Of a stretch of 64,000 nucleotides of DNA, positions 45,252 through 53,795 are shown in pieces. This stretch comes from DHVE2 group archaeon. Lineage in GTDB: Archaea > Thermoplasmatota > Thermoplasmata > Thermoplasmatales > Aciduliprofundaceae. Position numbers and translations under genes: made by a program. The DNA lies in contig JALWRZ010000014.1 in NCBI GenBank assembly GCA_026993785.1, forward strand, positions 1 to 64,000, given 5' to 3'. Under the pieces are notes generated by a model. It was not told where the DNA came from. It saw nothing but the letters and a program-made list of their open reading frames with translations, and ran no database searches. The first letter of the stretch is position 1, and each line of letters opens with the position of its first letter.

Positions 45252-47018
45252 GTAAAGAGGCGAGAACACAAATTTTCTTTCCTCCTTGGACAGCTTTATT
45301 TCCACGAAATCCATCCTTCCCGAAGAATCGACAACCTCTCCACGGATCACATGTTCTCCGGATAAATTAAGGTGGTGCCTCATTTCCGTGCCATTGTAAA
45401 TCATATGACCATCCACATATATCCGACAATATGTGATATCCCCGATACTATCTCGCATATCCACCCAAATGCCGTTATCCCTTGTTATATGTATCACAGC
45501 CTTTAGCTCTCCGGGAGCCTCAGAATCATATTGAAAAATCTTAAGAAAATATTTTACTGCCTCCCTACTCTCTATTATTAGGGAAACTTCACGATTGTTC
45601 ATTGCGGAAAAGAGATCCAGATTCATGCTTCCCACAAGAATTGCGGTGTCTCCTATTATAAGCTTTCCATGAAGATGCGAGATATAATGTCTCTTGCCTT
45701 GAAATCGCGGAAAATTTCCCTTCTCAACAAGTATGTCTGTGGTTTTATTTCTCACCATTTCCCATATCTCGTTTCCTATGTAGGGTGCCTCTATTCTTAG
45801 GTTCTTCTGCGTCGTAATAAAGCTCTTAAAGATTTCCATAGAGAAATCAGGAGAAATTACGGGGTATATTCTTGCGCTCAAATTCACACTTCTAAAGTTT
45901 TTTCTCCGAAGTTCCATATGCTCGCCCTTCTCAAATTTCACATTCTTGAACTCCCCTCCATACTCACGAATATCCTGTAAAGGGGCAAAATCTCTAAGAA
46001 ACATTCTCCTGAGATAGGTTGCAAACTCCTGATTCTTTACTATCACTCCATACCCGCGATTGCCGCAGGGAGTGAGAGCACGATCATCAAAGTTCTCTGT
46101 AGCTACAAGAATCTCCGAACCATCCTTTATGATGAGCTTGGAATGAATAAACGCGTATCTATCATATATCTTTCTTTCTGGGTCATTTATCATAAATCTT
46201 ATCCTTGCCCCATTCTTCCAGAGTTTATGCACATAGTACTTCTCTCCTGAGGTGAGACCTCCTATCGGATTTCCTTCAAGAAGAATAGATACATTAACAC
46301 CCATTTTCAATTTCTCCAAGAGCGAATTTGTGAATTCTTCGCTATCGAGATAATACCCTTCAATAAACAGCTCCTGACGAGCAGTTTTTATAAATCTCAG
46401 AACTTCGCGCCACTCATCTGGATATGGAAAAATTTCTAGAGAGGCATAGAAACTTCGTGGCTTATAATCACTTTGCCCGATCGCATGATAATTGCTCCAA
46501 TCCCGCGCAGTATTGGTATCCCTCAAAGAGAGTCTTCTCAAGATATGCCCCTGAGACAGGGATACTCCATCTCCTACCCATCCATCGCCCTTATATTTAT
46601 AATCTCCGTATACCACCACGTCCACTACCCTATCGCCCTTCTTCAGAAGAATTACATCTCCCGAGTTTCTCATATGAAATCTCCCGCCACCAAAGTCTGA
46701 GAAATTGTAGCTGGGCCAAAAGCCCATGAATTGGAGAAATGCACTGCCATTCTCCGCTATGTACATCTTCTCTTCTGGAGCGATGAGACCTTTAAGAATC
46801 AGCTCATAAGTGGAAGTTGCGAGGATATATGAACTTAGAGAGACCCATATATCCATGGGATTGTAAATGCAAATGTACTCCATCTGTGTGCCCGAATAGG
46901 GATAGGGAGATACCTCACATATTTTTAAATCCTCATTGTTATAGGAAGAACCTCTCACACTACCCAGCGATGGAAGGAAAACAAGAAAAATGAGAAAAAG
47001 AGCTACTTTATCCTCCAT
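45195..47018 (-). CDS. Exported phospholipase D-like protein with N-terminal lamin-tail-like domain
   Basis: 607 residues. Signal peptide: VALFLIFLVFLPSLGSVRG. An LTD-like domain (LKICEVSPYPYSGTQMEYIC, VVVYGDYKYKGDGWVGDG) covers about 25-190. Two HKD-type motifs follow: HSKLIIKDGSEILVATENFD and HLHGKLIIGDTAILVGSMNLD, the pair needed for one PLD active site. A C-terminal helix (LYLIPIIIAVFLYKVW) anchors it. Phosphodiesterase or nuclease activity outside the cell is possible. ATG 47018 lies 16 nt inside the upstream gene. Confidence 0.82.
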   Translation of the reverse strand: MEDKVALFLIFLVFLPSLGSVRGSSYNNEDLKICEVSPYPYSGTQMEYICIYNPMDIWVSLSSYILATSTYELILKGLIAPEEKMYIAENGSAFLQFMGFWPSYNFSDFGGGRFHMRNSGDVILLKKGDRVVDVVVYGDYKYKGDGWVGDGVSLSQGHILRRLSLRDTNTARDWSNYHAIGQSDYKPRSFYASLEIFPYPDEWREVLRFIKTARQELFIEGYYLDSEEFTNSLLEKLKMGVNVSILLEGNPIGGLTSGEKYYVHKLWKNGARIRFMINDPERKIYDRYAFIHSKLIIKDGSEILVATENFDDRALTPCGNRGYGVIVKNQEFATYLRRMFLRDFAPLQDIREYGGEFKNVKFEKGEHMELRRKNFRSVNLSARIYPVISPDFSMEIFKSFITTQKNLRIEAPYIGNEIWEMVRNKTTDILVEKGNFPRFQGKRHYISHLHGKLIIGDTAILVGSMNLDLFSAMNNREVSLIIESREAVKYFLKIFQYDSEAPGELKAVIHITRDNGIWVDMRDSIGDITYCRIYVDGHMIYNGTEMRHHLNLSGEHVIRGEVVDSSGRMDFVEIKLSKEERKFVFSPLYLIPIIIAVFLYKVWKDHG

Positions 47019-47389
47019 TTTCTCTTCTTCTCTTCCAGCCTATTCTGATATTTCTCTCCCAGTTTGTAGGCTATTTCCTCAATTTCCCTAAGATTGCTAA
47101 CGAACTCTCTTTTGCTATCAGAAGCCATATACTCCTCAAATTCCCTCCTCTTGCGAATGGTATCGAAGGCATACCATCCACCCACACCAAGCAGAATAAG
47201 ACCAAGACCAAGGAACCAATAGTTCCACGCTCCCGCCCAGGCAGTTAGATTATCGAGATTTATATTCTTCTCTAAAAAGCCCGTAGTATGCAGCACCCAG
47301 TAACCACCGGTAATGGTCCAGTAGACTCCCAGCGCAAAGAGAAAGAGACTTATATGTAGGATGAACTCCCTCAGTTTTTTCCACGACAT
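47003..47389 (-). CDS. Small membrane protein with two helices, unknown function
   Basis: 128 residues. Two hydrophobic helices (FILHISLFLFALGVYWTITG; WNYWFLGLGLILLGVGGWYAF) and a charged coiled-coil-like tail (NLREIEEIAYKLGEKYQNRL). Not recognised. A minus-strand TATA-like box (AATAATTTATC, near 47412-47422) behind GGCGAAAA predicts a leaderless ATG 47389. Operon with the PLD-like gene (16-nt overlap). Confidence 0.6.
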   Translation of the reverse strand: MSWKKLREFILHISLFLFALGVYWTITGGYWVLHTTGFLEKNINLDNLTAWAGAWNYWFLGLGLILLGVGGWYAFDTIRKRREFEEYMASDSKREFVSNLREIEEIAYKLGEKYQNRLEEKKRKWRIK

Positions 47390-47439
47390 TAATGGGCAAT
47401 ATTCTTTTACGATAAATTATTTTCGCCTAAGTAGGATGT

Positions 47440-48120
47440 TTAGAACTCAAAGCTCTCCCCGGGTTTGAGAACTACCAGTTTTATGCCCTCTTTTTCGAGT
47501 TCATCCCTCATTTCCTCAGGATTTGCCTGAATCGGTGGCCAGGTGTTGTAATGCATGGGAATCACGTATTTGGGTCGTATCCACTTAGCAGCTATTGTGG
47601 CAAGTTTGGTATCCATGGTGAAGAGTCCCCCTACTGGAAGCAGCACCACATCGGGCCTATAAATTTCTCCTATAAGTTTCATATCTCCGAATAGACCGGT
47701 ATCCCCAGCATGATAGACCTTCTTGCCATTGATCTCTATCACAAATCCCGCCGGTAATCCGCCATCGTGATTGAAATTGCTCTCAGTGATTCCCGAGGAA
47801 TGAAGTGCAGGGACCATGCTCAGCTTTACTCCCTCGTAATCCAGTGTTCCGCCAAAATTCATACCAATAGCATTTGCTCCCTTGGAGTTTATGTATTCTG
47901 CGAGCTCGTAGATGGCAACAATGGGAACATTCTTCCGCTTCCCAATAAATATGGCATCACCCAGATGATCTCCGTGACCATGGGTAACTGCAATTATATC
48001 GCATTCCACCTCATCGGGCTTCACCGGTGCAAGCTCATTACCCGTTATGAAGGGATCCACAAGCACCTTTTTTCCCTCTTCAATCACAAATGCTGAGTGT
48101 CCAAGCCAGGTGATCTTCAT
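47440..48120 (-). CDS. Metal-dependent hydrolase, UPF0173 (metallo-beta-lactamase fold)
   Basis: 226 residues. Metal ligands: VTHGHGDHLGDAIF (HxHxDH), the HSS in VPALHSSGIT, YHAGDTGLFGDMK and the late PMHYNTWPPI. The start MKITWLGHSAFVIEEGKKVL is typical of UPF0173. Substrate unknown for the family. A promoter (GGGAAAAA then AATTTATAGG, 48155-48166) and SD GGAGGTGATG support ATG 48120. Confidence 0.88.
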   Translation of the reverse strand: MKITWLGHSAFVIEEGKKVLVDPFITGNELAPVKPDEVECDIIAVTHGHGDHLGDAIFIGKRKNVPIVAIYELAEYINSKGANAIGMNFGGTLDYEGVKLSMVPALHSSGITESNFNHDGGLPAGFVIEINGKKVYHAGDTGLFGDMKLIGEIYRPDVVLLPVGGLFTMDTKLATIAAKWIRPKYVIPMHYNTWPPIQANPEEMRDELEKEGIKLVVLKPGESFEF

Positions 48121-48282
48121 ATTTCATCACCTCCTACAGAGGAATGTCAAAAATCCTATAAATTTTTTCCCAAAGATAAGAGAGGAAAGTAAGGAATAGA
48201 ACTTATATGCTCTGTCGCATAAACAGGAGAGCGATGAGTGAAGATAGAGGGTGCTGAAACGAAAAAGTAATGAAGATAATGA

Positions 48283-48477
48283 TCAAAGAGAATGAAAGAT
48301 GTTGAAAAGAGAAGCCATGATGAGCAATTCTCTAATAGCAAATTCAATTTTTCGCGAAGATAGTTTCTCGCCGAACAATCTTTTAAGGGATGAGAATACA
48401 GATTCCACGCACCATCTTTGAGAGTATCCGGATACCTTGCTCCAGTTACTCTTTCTCTGCTTAATTACGGCCTTTCG
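48283..48477 (-). pseudogene. C-terminal relic of a DDE transposase (IS5/IS4-like)
   Basis: The minus-strand frame from 48477 to the TGA at 48283-48285 reads RKAVIKQRKSNWSKVSG, then YSQRWCVESVFSSLKRLFGE and KLSSRKIEFAIRELLIMASL, with NIFHSL at the end. The RW.VESVFSSLKR.FGE pattern with a catalytic Glu is the C-terminal signature of IS5/IS4-group DDE transposases. There is no start codon and an in-frame stop lies just upstream, so it is a dead fragment. No inverted repeats are visible around it. It accounts for most of the 413-bp gap between the UPF0173 gene and rfcL. Confidence 0.6.
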
Positions 48478-48519
48478 AAAAATTTATATACTTCAAAGAT
48501 ATATCTGACAATTGTCAGA
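48476..48519 (+). promoter_or_regulatory. Promoter with palindromic operator, facing the 3' end of rfcL
   Basis: CGAAAA (48476-48481) and TTTATATA (48483-48490) form an archaeal promoter on the plus strand. A perfect 16-bp palindrome, TCTGACAATTGTCAGA, at 48504-48519 covers the predicted start, and the half-site-like TTTGACAGACAAT follows. No plus-strand gene lies downstream before 50195, so the product would be antisense to rfcL, a small RNA, or nothing (relic). Confidence 0.5.
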
Positions 48520-48533
48520 CATTTGACAGACAA

Positions 48534-49862
48534 TCACACTGACCCACCTTCATTCCTTTTTTTCTTAGCTTTTTCCAAAATTTCTGATGGATTTCTATCG
48601 GAGATGTAAGAAATTTCATCTTCATCAAGGTGAAGAATTGAAGTGTAGTTGATTCTAAGCTCTTCATCGTTGTCGTAAATCACGCGAAAGTAGGGAAGAA
48701 CATTTTCAAGTATCTCGTTGCGAGATGTATGGTATATTTTTCCCAGCTTTGTTCCTAGGCTATCCCTAACATCCCTTATCTTCTTGCTCCTATTCATATA
48801 AAGAAGCCAGGAGGGAAAATTGTATTTCCTGGGATGGGTTTTGTACTTCTCATCCTTGGCTACACTAACTCCAGCCACCATATCCATGGCGTAGGCCCAT
48901 AGCGAATACTGCTGCCTTCTCATAACTCTGCCTAGATAGACATCGGCCCTGGAAAGATACTCATATCCTCTAACCAGATCCTGGGGCTTCGTATATTCCA
49001 AGGGCATATTCTCTTCTATCCACATTAGTACAAAATCAGGAGCTTCATCCAAGTTTATTAGACTTCTCTTGGCCTCAGAGAAGGATGTTGTGTGAAGCAC
49101 AATTAAGGTGGATTGGTAAATTTGATTTCTTATATCTCTCCATCCCAGGGCATCTAGGTCCTCCATCCTAATCGTCTTCTTACCCTGGGCCAGGGCCTGA
49201 AGGTCATTTATAGCCGCCCTGAGATCTCCTCCAGATTTAGAGGCAATTACGTAGAGAACCTGGGAATCGCACATTATACCTTCGCCGCTGCAGATTCTTT
49301 TAAGAACTTTAACTATCTGCTGCTTTGTTAGAGAGCGGAATTTCACCACCTTCGCCAAGGATTTGAGAGCCTTGCCCCATACCCCGCTGGTTATCCCATA
49401 GTAATCGTTACCAATGAGAATTATTGGCTGTTTCGTAGCTTTTATAGTCTCCACAATCGCCTTCTTTCCACCCCGGTCACCGTCCTTTACACCCTCATAG
49501 AGATTATCTGCCTCATCGAATATTATGAGTTTACGGCCTCCTTTCTTTGTCACTATATACTCTCCATCATCGGTGAATGTCTGATATAGAGCGCCCCTCA
49601 ATGCGATCTCCTTTATATTTTTCTCATTCCTTATATCTGAGGCATTTAGCTCTATCACTCCCCACCCCATGTCGTGGGCCAAAGCCCTAGCTACCGTCGT
49701 CTTACCACATCCGGGCTTTCCAACAATTATAAGAGCTTTATACTTCGGCTTACCCCTCTCCCACTCTTCAGCCCACTCCAGTATCTGGGCTATGGCAGTA
49801 TTGTTACCAATAACCTCCTTTAGAGTCCGGGGTCTGTATTTTTCCACCCATGGAACTTCCAT
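48534..49862 (-). CDS. rfcL: Replication factor C large subunit
   Basis: 442 residues. The clamp-loader motifs are MEVPWVEKYRPRTLKEVIGN, Walker A (IIVGKPGCGKTTVARALA), Walker B (LIIFDEADNLYEG) and sensor 1 (PIILIGNDYYG). The SRC box of small subunits is absent and the C-terminal collar is long, which identifies the large subunit. With RfcS it loads the PCNA ring. No clear PIP-box is seen at the very C-terminus (KAKKKRNEGGSV). ATG 49862 has no strong SD; it is 71 nt behind a 37-codon ORF with its own promoter. Confidence 0.93.
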   Translation of the reverse strand: MEVPWVEKYRPRTLKEVIGNNTAIAQILEWAEEWERGKPKYKALIIVGKPGCGKTTVARALAHDMGWGVIELNASDIRNEKNIKEIALRGALYQTFTDDGEYIVTKKGGRKLIIFDEADNLYEGVKDGDRGGKKAIVETIKATKQPIILIGNDYYGITSGVWGKALKSLAKVVKFRSLTKQQIVKVLKRICSGEGIMCDSQVLYVIASKSGGDLRAAINDLQALAQGKKTIRMEDLDALGWRDIRNQIYQSTLIVLHTTSFSEAKRSLINLDEAPDFVLMWIEENMPLEYTKPQDLVRGYEYLSRADVYLGRVMRRQQYSLWAYAMDMVAGVSVAKDEKYKTHPRKYNFPSWLLYMNRSKKIRDVRDSLGTKLGKIYHTSRNEILENVLPYFRVIYDNDEELRINYTSILHLDEDEISYISDRNPSEILEKAKKKRNEGGSV

Positions 49863-49933
49863 AAAACTCCATGGAGCTCATAGTTATTTACTTTTTCCAA
49901 TCCAAAAAATAAAGAGAATGAAGAATTTTAAGC

Positions 49934-50047
49934 TCACTCCCCAGCAGAAGGAAGTTCCATGTCATCTTCACCTTTGAGAATCGCCTCAACCTCTTTCTCT
50001 ATCTCTTTCTCCATTCTGTACTCCTCTCTCTTTTTGTGAGGTACCAT
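49934..50047 (-). CDS. 37-residue acidic/basic microprotein upstream of rfcL
   Basis: ATG 50047 follows a strong SD (GGAGGTAAGA) and encodes MVPHKKREEYRMEKEIEKEV..., ending MELPSAGE. It is charged and helical in its first 25 residues. A minus-strand TATA box (ATTTATATTTTT, 50081-50092) stands at the right distance. Promoter, SD and ORF together make translation likely, though the length is too short to judge by codon use. It would be transcribed together with rfcL. No family recognised. Confidence 0.55.
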   Translation of the reverse strand: MVPHKKREEYRMEKEIEKEVEAILKGEDDMELPSAGE

Positions 50048-50080
50048 TCTTACCTCCTCGGAATGAAATAGGAAATAAAA

Positions 50081-50092
50081 AATATAAATCTT
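50081..50092 (-). promoter_or_regulatory. Promoter for the microprotein-rfcL transcript
   Basis: Minus-strand ATTTATATTTTT predicts a start near 50058, about 10 nt before the SD of the microprotein. No better TATA box lies between it and the rfcL ATG. Confidence 0.45.
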
Positions 50093-50165
50093 ACGCTCTC
50101 AATAACTAATCTGATATTTATCCCCATCACTCTATTTTAGACGCAATAAAATTTTATGGCTAAAC

Positions 50166-50173
50166 TTTATATA
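50166..50173 (+). promoter_or_regulatory. TATA box of the nfeD-stomatin operon
   Basis: TTTATATA ends 22 nt before ATG 50195, which places the transcription start at or next to the start codon (leaderless mRNA). This decides the start codon against the open frame extending to 50156. Confidence 0.6.
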
Positions 50174-50194
50174 CCCTCATCTCTATGTCCATAT

Positions 50195-50638
50195 ATGGAC
50201 TTCTTCTCCCTGGGTATAGCCTTCGTGGTGATTGGTCTGCTGATGCTCATTGCGGAGATGCATACTCCAGGGTTTTTCATTGCCGTTCCAGGCACTGTGC
50301 TGATCATCCTGGGCATAGTGTTCATGATAATGGGCGACAAGGTTACAGTTCCCCTCGCGGTGGCTGTAATACTCATAACCTCCGTAGTAGCCACAGTTCT
50401 TGTGATCCTGTTTTACAAAAAACTGGGAGAAGGAGAACTGGAAACCACGACAGCTGTGGATACGCTGGTGGGCAGAGAAGGCATAGTTGTAAGAAAGGTG
50501 GAGCCTGGGAACCTCCAGGGTAAGGTGAAAATAGAAGGTGATGTGTGGAGTGCCACTGCAGATAGGGAAATACCCGAGGGTAGAAAGGTGGTGGTCATAA
50601 AGGGAGAGGGAGTCCATGTGGTGGTAAGAGAAAAATGA
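50195..50638 (+). CDS. NfeD-like membrane protein (short form)
   Basis: 147 residues from ATG 50195. Three or four helices (MDFFSLGIAFVVIGLLMLIA, PGTVLIILGIVFMIMGD, PLAVAVILITSVVATVLVIL) are followed by an OB-fold domain with the NfeD motif TLVGREGIVVRKVEPGNLQG and KVKIEGDVWSATADREIPEG. It lacks the ClpP-like protease half, so this is the short class. It is followed after 11 nt by a stomatin gene, the classic NfeD-slipin pair thought to organise membrane domains or quality control. Confidence 0.88.
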   Translation: MDFFSLGIAFVVIGLLMLIAEMHTPGFFIAVPGTVLIILGIVFMIMGDKVTVPLAVAVILITSVVATVLVILFYKKLGEGELETTTAVDTLVGREGIVVRKVEPGNLQGKVKIEGDVWSATADREIPEGRKVVVIKGEGVHVVVREK

Positions 50639-50649
50639 GGTGAGATGGT

Positions 50650-51741
50650 ATGAGTGCAGCAGTAATAGGAATAGTGATATTCATCGCCCTGCTTCTAATC
50701 TGGTTCGGGGCGTCCATGATACGCATAATAAAGCCCTATGAGAGAGGCATTTATATCTTTCTGGGAAGCTTCAAGGGAATTCTACAGCCGGGTTTGCGGG
50801 TAGTAATGCCCTTCTCCCAGGTAGTCAGGATGGATATGAGAACCCAGACATGGGATGTCCCCAAGCAAGAGGTAATAACCCGCGATAACTCACCTACGGC
50901 AGTGGATGCAGTGATTTACATAAGGGTAGTGGACCCAAAGAAGGCTTTCTTCGAAGTTCAGGATTATAAGCTTGCCACAATAAATCTGGCTAGAACCACG
51001 CTTAGATCGGTTATAGGAAACATGAACCTCGATGAAATTCTATACAATCGAGAGAGCATAAATATGCGTTTACGCGATATATTGGATGAGGCTACTGACA
51101 AATGGGGAGTTAAGGTGGAAGCTGTGGAGATAAAAGAGGTGGATCCTGCGGCCAGAGTTAAACAGGCCATGGAGACCCAGACAGCGGCTGAGAGAGAGAG
51201 AAGAGCGGCGATTCTAAAGGCCGATGGTATAAAGCGCAGCCAGATTCTGGAAGCTGAGGGTAAGAAGAGGGCGAGGATTCTTGAGGCAGAAGGAAAGAGG
51301 CAGGCGCAGATTCTCGAGGCTCAGGGTTATAGGCTTGCCACAATTCTAAAAGCACAGGGCGAAGCTCAGAGATACAGGATAATTTCGCTGGGCTCTGCAA
51401 CTTTGGGCTCCAGAGCTTTAAGTGTGCTCTCTTTGGACACCTTGGCCAAGGTCGCCGATGGAAAGGCTACCAAGATAATATTCCCATTTGAGATTACAAA
51501 GCTCATCGAATCTACTGCAAAGTACCTAGCAGGACAGGAAACAGAGGAGAAGGTAACGCCTCTAAAATACGAGGAAATAGAGAAGGTGGTGGGCAGCGCC
51601 AAGGAAATTCTTGGACCCATACCCAGCTATGAGGAAATAGAAAAGGAAATAGAGGCACAGAAGAAAAAGGAAGAAAGCGAGAGAAAAATAGACCTCTCTC
51701 CTGAGGAAGAGAAGCAGCTCTTTGAAGAGAAAGAAACCTGA
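50650..51741 (+). CDS. Slipin / stomatin-like SPFH-domain protein
   Basis: 363 residues. One N-terminal helix (VIGIVIFIALLLIWFGASMI) then the SPFH domain (IIKPYERGIYIFLGSFKGIL, RTQTWDVPKQEVITRDNSPT, VDAVIYIRVVDPKKAFFEV). A long Ala/Glu/Arg coiled coil with ILEAEGKKRARILEAEGKRQ repeats and a Glu-rich tail follow. It forms oligomeric membrane rings; with NfeD it may guide membrane proteolysis. The SD is AGGTGAG. Confidence 0.92.
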   Translation: MSAAVIGIVIFIALLLIWFGASMIRIIKPYERGIYIFLGSFKGILQPGLRVVMPFSQVVRMDMRTQTWDVPKQEVITRDNSPTAVDAVIYIRVVDPKKAFFEVQDYKLATINLARTTLRSVIGNMNLDEILYNRESINMRLRDILDEATDKWGVKVEAVEIKEVDPAARVKQAMETQTAAERERRAAILKADGIKRSQILEAEGKKRARILEAEGKRQAQILEAQGYRLATILKAQGEAQRYRIISLGSATLGSRALSVLSLDTLAKVADGKATKIIFPFEITKLIESTAKYLAGQETEEKVTPLKYEEIEKVVGSAKEILGPIPSYEEIEKEIEAQKKKEESERKIDLSPEEEKQLFEEKET

Positions 51742-51796
51742 ATCTTTTTATATTCTTTTTTATTATTCCCTCCATAAAAATAGCCTGGTGTGTGAG

Positions 51797-52051
51797 ATGG
51801 AAATAAGAATCTCGCAGGATGAACTCAAAAAGGGGGTTGAGATTGATATAACCTCCCATCGGCAATCTCCCAGAGGATTCAAGCTATCCATCCGCTTTAA
51901 TGAGTTCTATCAGAGATACGAAGTTTTCAGACACTATTACAGCACCAAGAAAAACGAGGTAGAATATCATAGCAAAAATCTTAGGGATGTTGCAGATTAC
52001 ATAAAATCCATGTATGGGGTGGATATCTTAATAGAAGAGCCTAATCGGTGA
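51797..52051 (+). CDS. Small beta-rich protein, unknown function
   Basis: 84 residues from ATG 51797; the frame upstream to 51722 overlaps the stomatin gene and is unlikely. MEIRISQDELKKGVEIDITS then beta strands with many Tyr/Phe (FNEFYQRYEVFRHYYSTKKN) and a helical end (NLRDVADYIKSMYGVDILI). No family recognised. A TATA-like TTTTATATTC at 51745-51754 precedes it. Its last 11 nt overlap the convergent zinc-ribbon gene. Confidence 0.55.
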   Translation: MEIRISQDELKKGVEIDITSHRQSPRGFKLSIRFNEFYQRYEVFRHYYSTKKNEVEYHSKNLRDVADYIKSMYGVDILIEEPNR

Positions 52052-52244
52052 GCCAGAAATCCAAGGATTTGACACCCTCAAGATTTACCTCCTTTTGTTG
52101 TATACTTCTCATCCTCTCGATGTAATCCTCCAAGGATTCTTCATCCTCCAACCTTACCCTCTTTATTTCATATTCGCATTCAGCACAATAAATTGCATAG
52201 GGATCATGCAGTTTCTTCCCACAAATAATGCATCTGTTCTCCAT
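52041..52244 (-). CDS. Small zinc-ribbon protein
   Basis: 67 residues from ATG 52244. A CxxC...CxxC knuckle pair at the N-terminus (NRCIICGKKL, IYCAECEYEI) is followed by a charged helical tail (EDEESLEDYIERMRSIQQKE). A TATA box (minus-strand CTTATATACC, 52284-52293) predicts a start near 52262, so this short start is preferred over the frame to 52322 that would run into the helicase gene. Function unknown; a nucleic-acid-binding adaptor is possible. Confidence 0.6.
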   Translation of the reverse strand: MENRCIICGKKLHDPYAIYCAECEYEIKRVRLEDEESLEDYIERMRSIQQKEVNLEGVKSLDFWLTD

Positions 52245-52296
52245 CTGAGAAGAAGATATAACTTTCCCAAATAAAGATTTTGGGGTATATAAGCCA

Positions 52297-53661
52297 TCAC
52301 ATTTTCGGGTAATTTTGCCCAATTACCTGAACATCATTGAAAATCCTTACCCTCTTTAGCCTGTGCGCAGAGGAATAGTGAACTTCCATAACTCCATCTT
52401 CCTGGCCTATCTTTATTTCCCCTATCTGAAACTCTTTTATTCCTTCTCTTTCCATGCTCTTTATTAGCTCCCATTCCGAAATCCTTGTTCTTAGCTTAAA
52501 TTTGACCCTTACCATACCGTATACATCGGAGAACTCCCTGTAATCTGTTCTTTCCTTTATTCTACCCTTTCCGCGAATCTGCATCTCGGGTATTTTCTTC
52601 TCCACGAACTCCTCTATCCTTCTGAAATATTCCTCATCATCCTTCTTAACAAAGGTTACGGCTTTCCCGTCCTTTCCCATTCTTCCCGTTCTTCCTATCC
52701 TGTGCACATAGTCCTTGGGATAACGGGGCACATCATAGTTCACCACATGCGTTATATTTTGAACATCTATTCCGCGGGCAGCCACATCTGTTGAAACCAA
52801 GATATTTATCTTTCCTTCTTTAAATTCATTCATGGTCTTTGTTCTTGAGGCTTGTCTCATATCTCCATGCAAAGCATAGCTTTTGTAACCGAATTTGTGC
52901 AGTCTCTCTGCCAATTCCTGCGTCTTTCTTTTTGTATTGCAAAATATAAGGTATTTACCCGGCTCATCATCTATAAGAGCGGATAGCTTAGCCATCTTGT
53001 TGATCTCACCCACATGGATATAATACTGACGAACTCCCTTGGCAGAGATCTCGTCCTCAGATAGCATGAATTTCTCTGCATCTTTCATATATTTCTTTGC
53101 GAGCTTTATTATCTCCGGGGGCATGGTTGCGGAGAAAAGCATCATTCTCCTTCGCCCTCCCACATGTTTCAAAATCCAGAGTATATCATCCAGAAAGCCC
53201 ATATCCATCATCCTATCGGCCTCATCGAGAACAAAGTATTTCACATTCTCCAGGGAAAGATGACCCCTTCTCATGAGATCCATCACTCTACCGGGGGTAC
53301 CAACAACAATGGGTGAGGGCAAATTTTCTATCTGTCTTTCCATACTCACTCCACCATAGATAGCCAGTGTTCTTATCCTGTGCTCTCTTCCTATTATGCG
53401 GGCTTCGAGCTCAACCTGCTGAGCAAGCTCTCGAGTAGGAACCAAAATTATTGCCTCCACATGGCCCGAATTCTCTATACCCTCAAATATTGGGATTAGA
53501 AACGCAAGGGTCTTTCCCGAGCCAGTTCGGGATTGAACAATAACATCCTTTTTCATGGCCACAGGTATAACTTTTTCCTGCACTTCAGTTGCATCAGTAA
53601 AACCTCTCTTTTTTAAAGAGTTCTTGGTTCTCTGATTTATACTCATATCTTCGAATTTCAT
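52297..53661 (-). CDS. DEAD-box RNA helicase
   Basis: 454 residues. All motifs are present: Q-motif (FEDMSINQRTKNSLKKRGF), I (SRTGSGKT), Ia (VPTRELAQQ), Ib (GTPGRV), II (VLDEADRMMDMGF), III (FSATMPP), IV (LIFCNTK), V (VSTDVAARGID) and VI (HRIGRTGRMG). A C-terminal domain of about 85 residues (YGMVRVKFKLRTRISEWELI) may be a DbpA-like RNA-binding domain. It likely remodels rRNA or mRNA structures. ATG 53661 has SD AGGAGGTAGGT. Confidence 0.93.
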   Translation of the reverse strand: MKFEDMSINQRTKNSLKKRGFTDATEVQEKVIPVAMKKDVIVQSRTGSGKTLAFLIPIFEGIENSGHVEAIILVPTRELAQQVELEARIIGREHRIRTLAIYGGVSMERQIENLPSPIVVGTPGRVMDLMRRGHLSLENVKYFVLDEADRMMDMGFLDDILWILKHVGGRRRMMLFSATMPPEIIKLAKKYMKDAEKFMLSEDEISAKGVRQYYIHVGEINKMAKLSALIDDEPGKYLIFCNTKRKTQELAERLHKFGYKSYALHGDMRQASRTKTMNEFKEGKINILVSTDVAARGIDVQNITHVVNYDVPRYPKDYVHRIGRTGRMGKDGKAVTFVKKDDEEYFRRIEEFVEKKIPEMQIRGKGRIKERTDYREFSDVYGMVRVKFKLRTRISEWELIKSMEREGIKEFQIGEIKIGQEDGVMEVHYSSAHRLKRVRIFNDVQVIGQNYPKM

Positions 53662-53795
53662 ATTACCTACCTCCTAATTCTATTTCACTGGACAGCTGAA
53701 AAATCATTGAAATCTTTGCAACATTTTTCACCTGTCCCCTTTTCTCCTCCATACCGCTTCTACTATTTAAAAGGTTGCATCCCTTCGCTGCAACT

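Noticed and set aside
48225-48345. Possible box C/D sRNA (GATGAGTGA...CTGA, and a perfect ATGATGA near 48317)
   Set aside because: No properly spaced set of C, D', C' and D boxes could be found, and the stretch is explained partly by the transposase relic.
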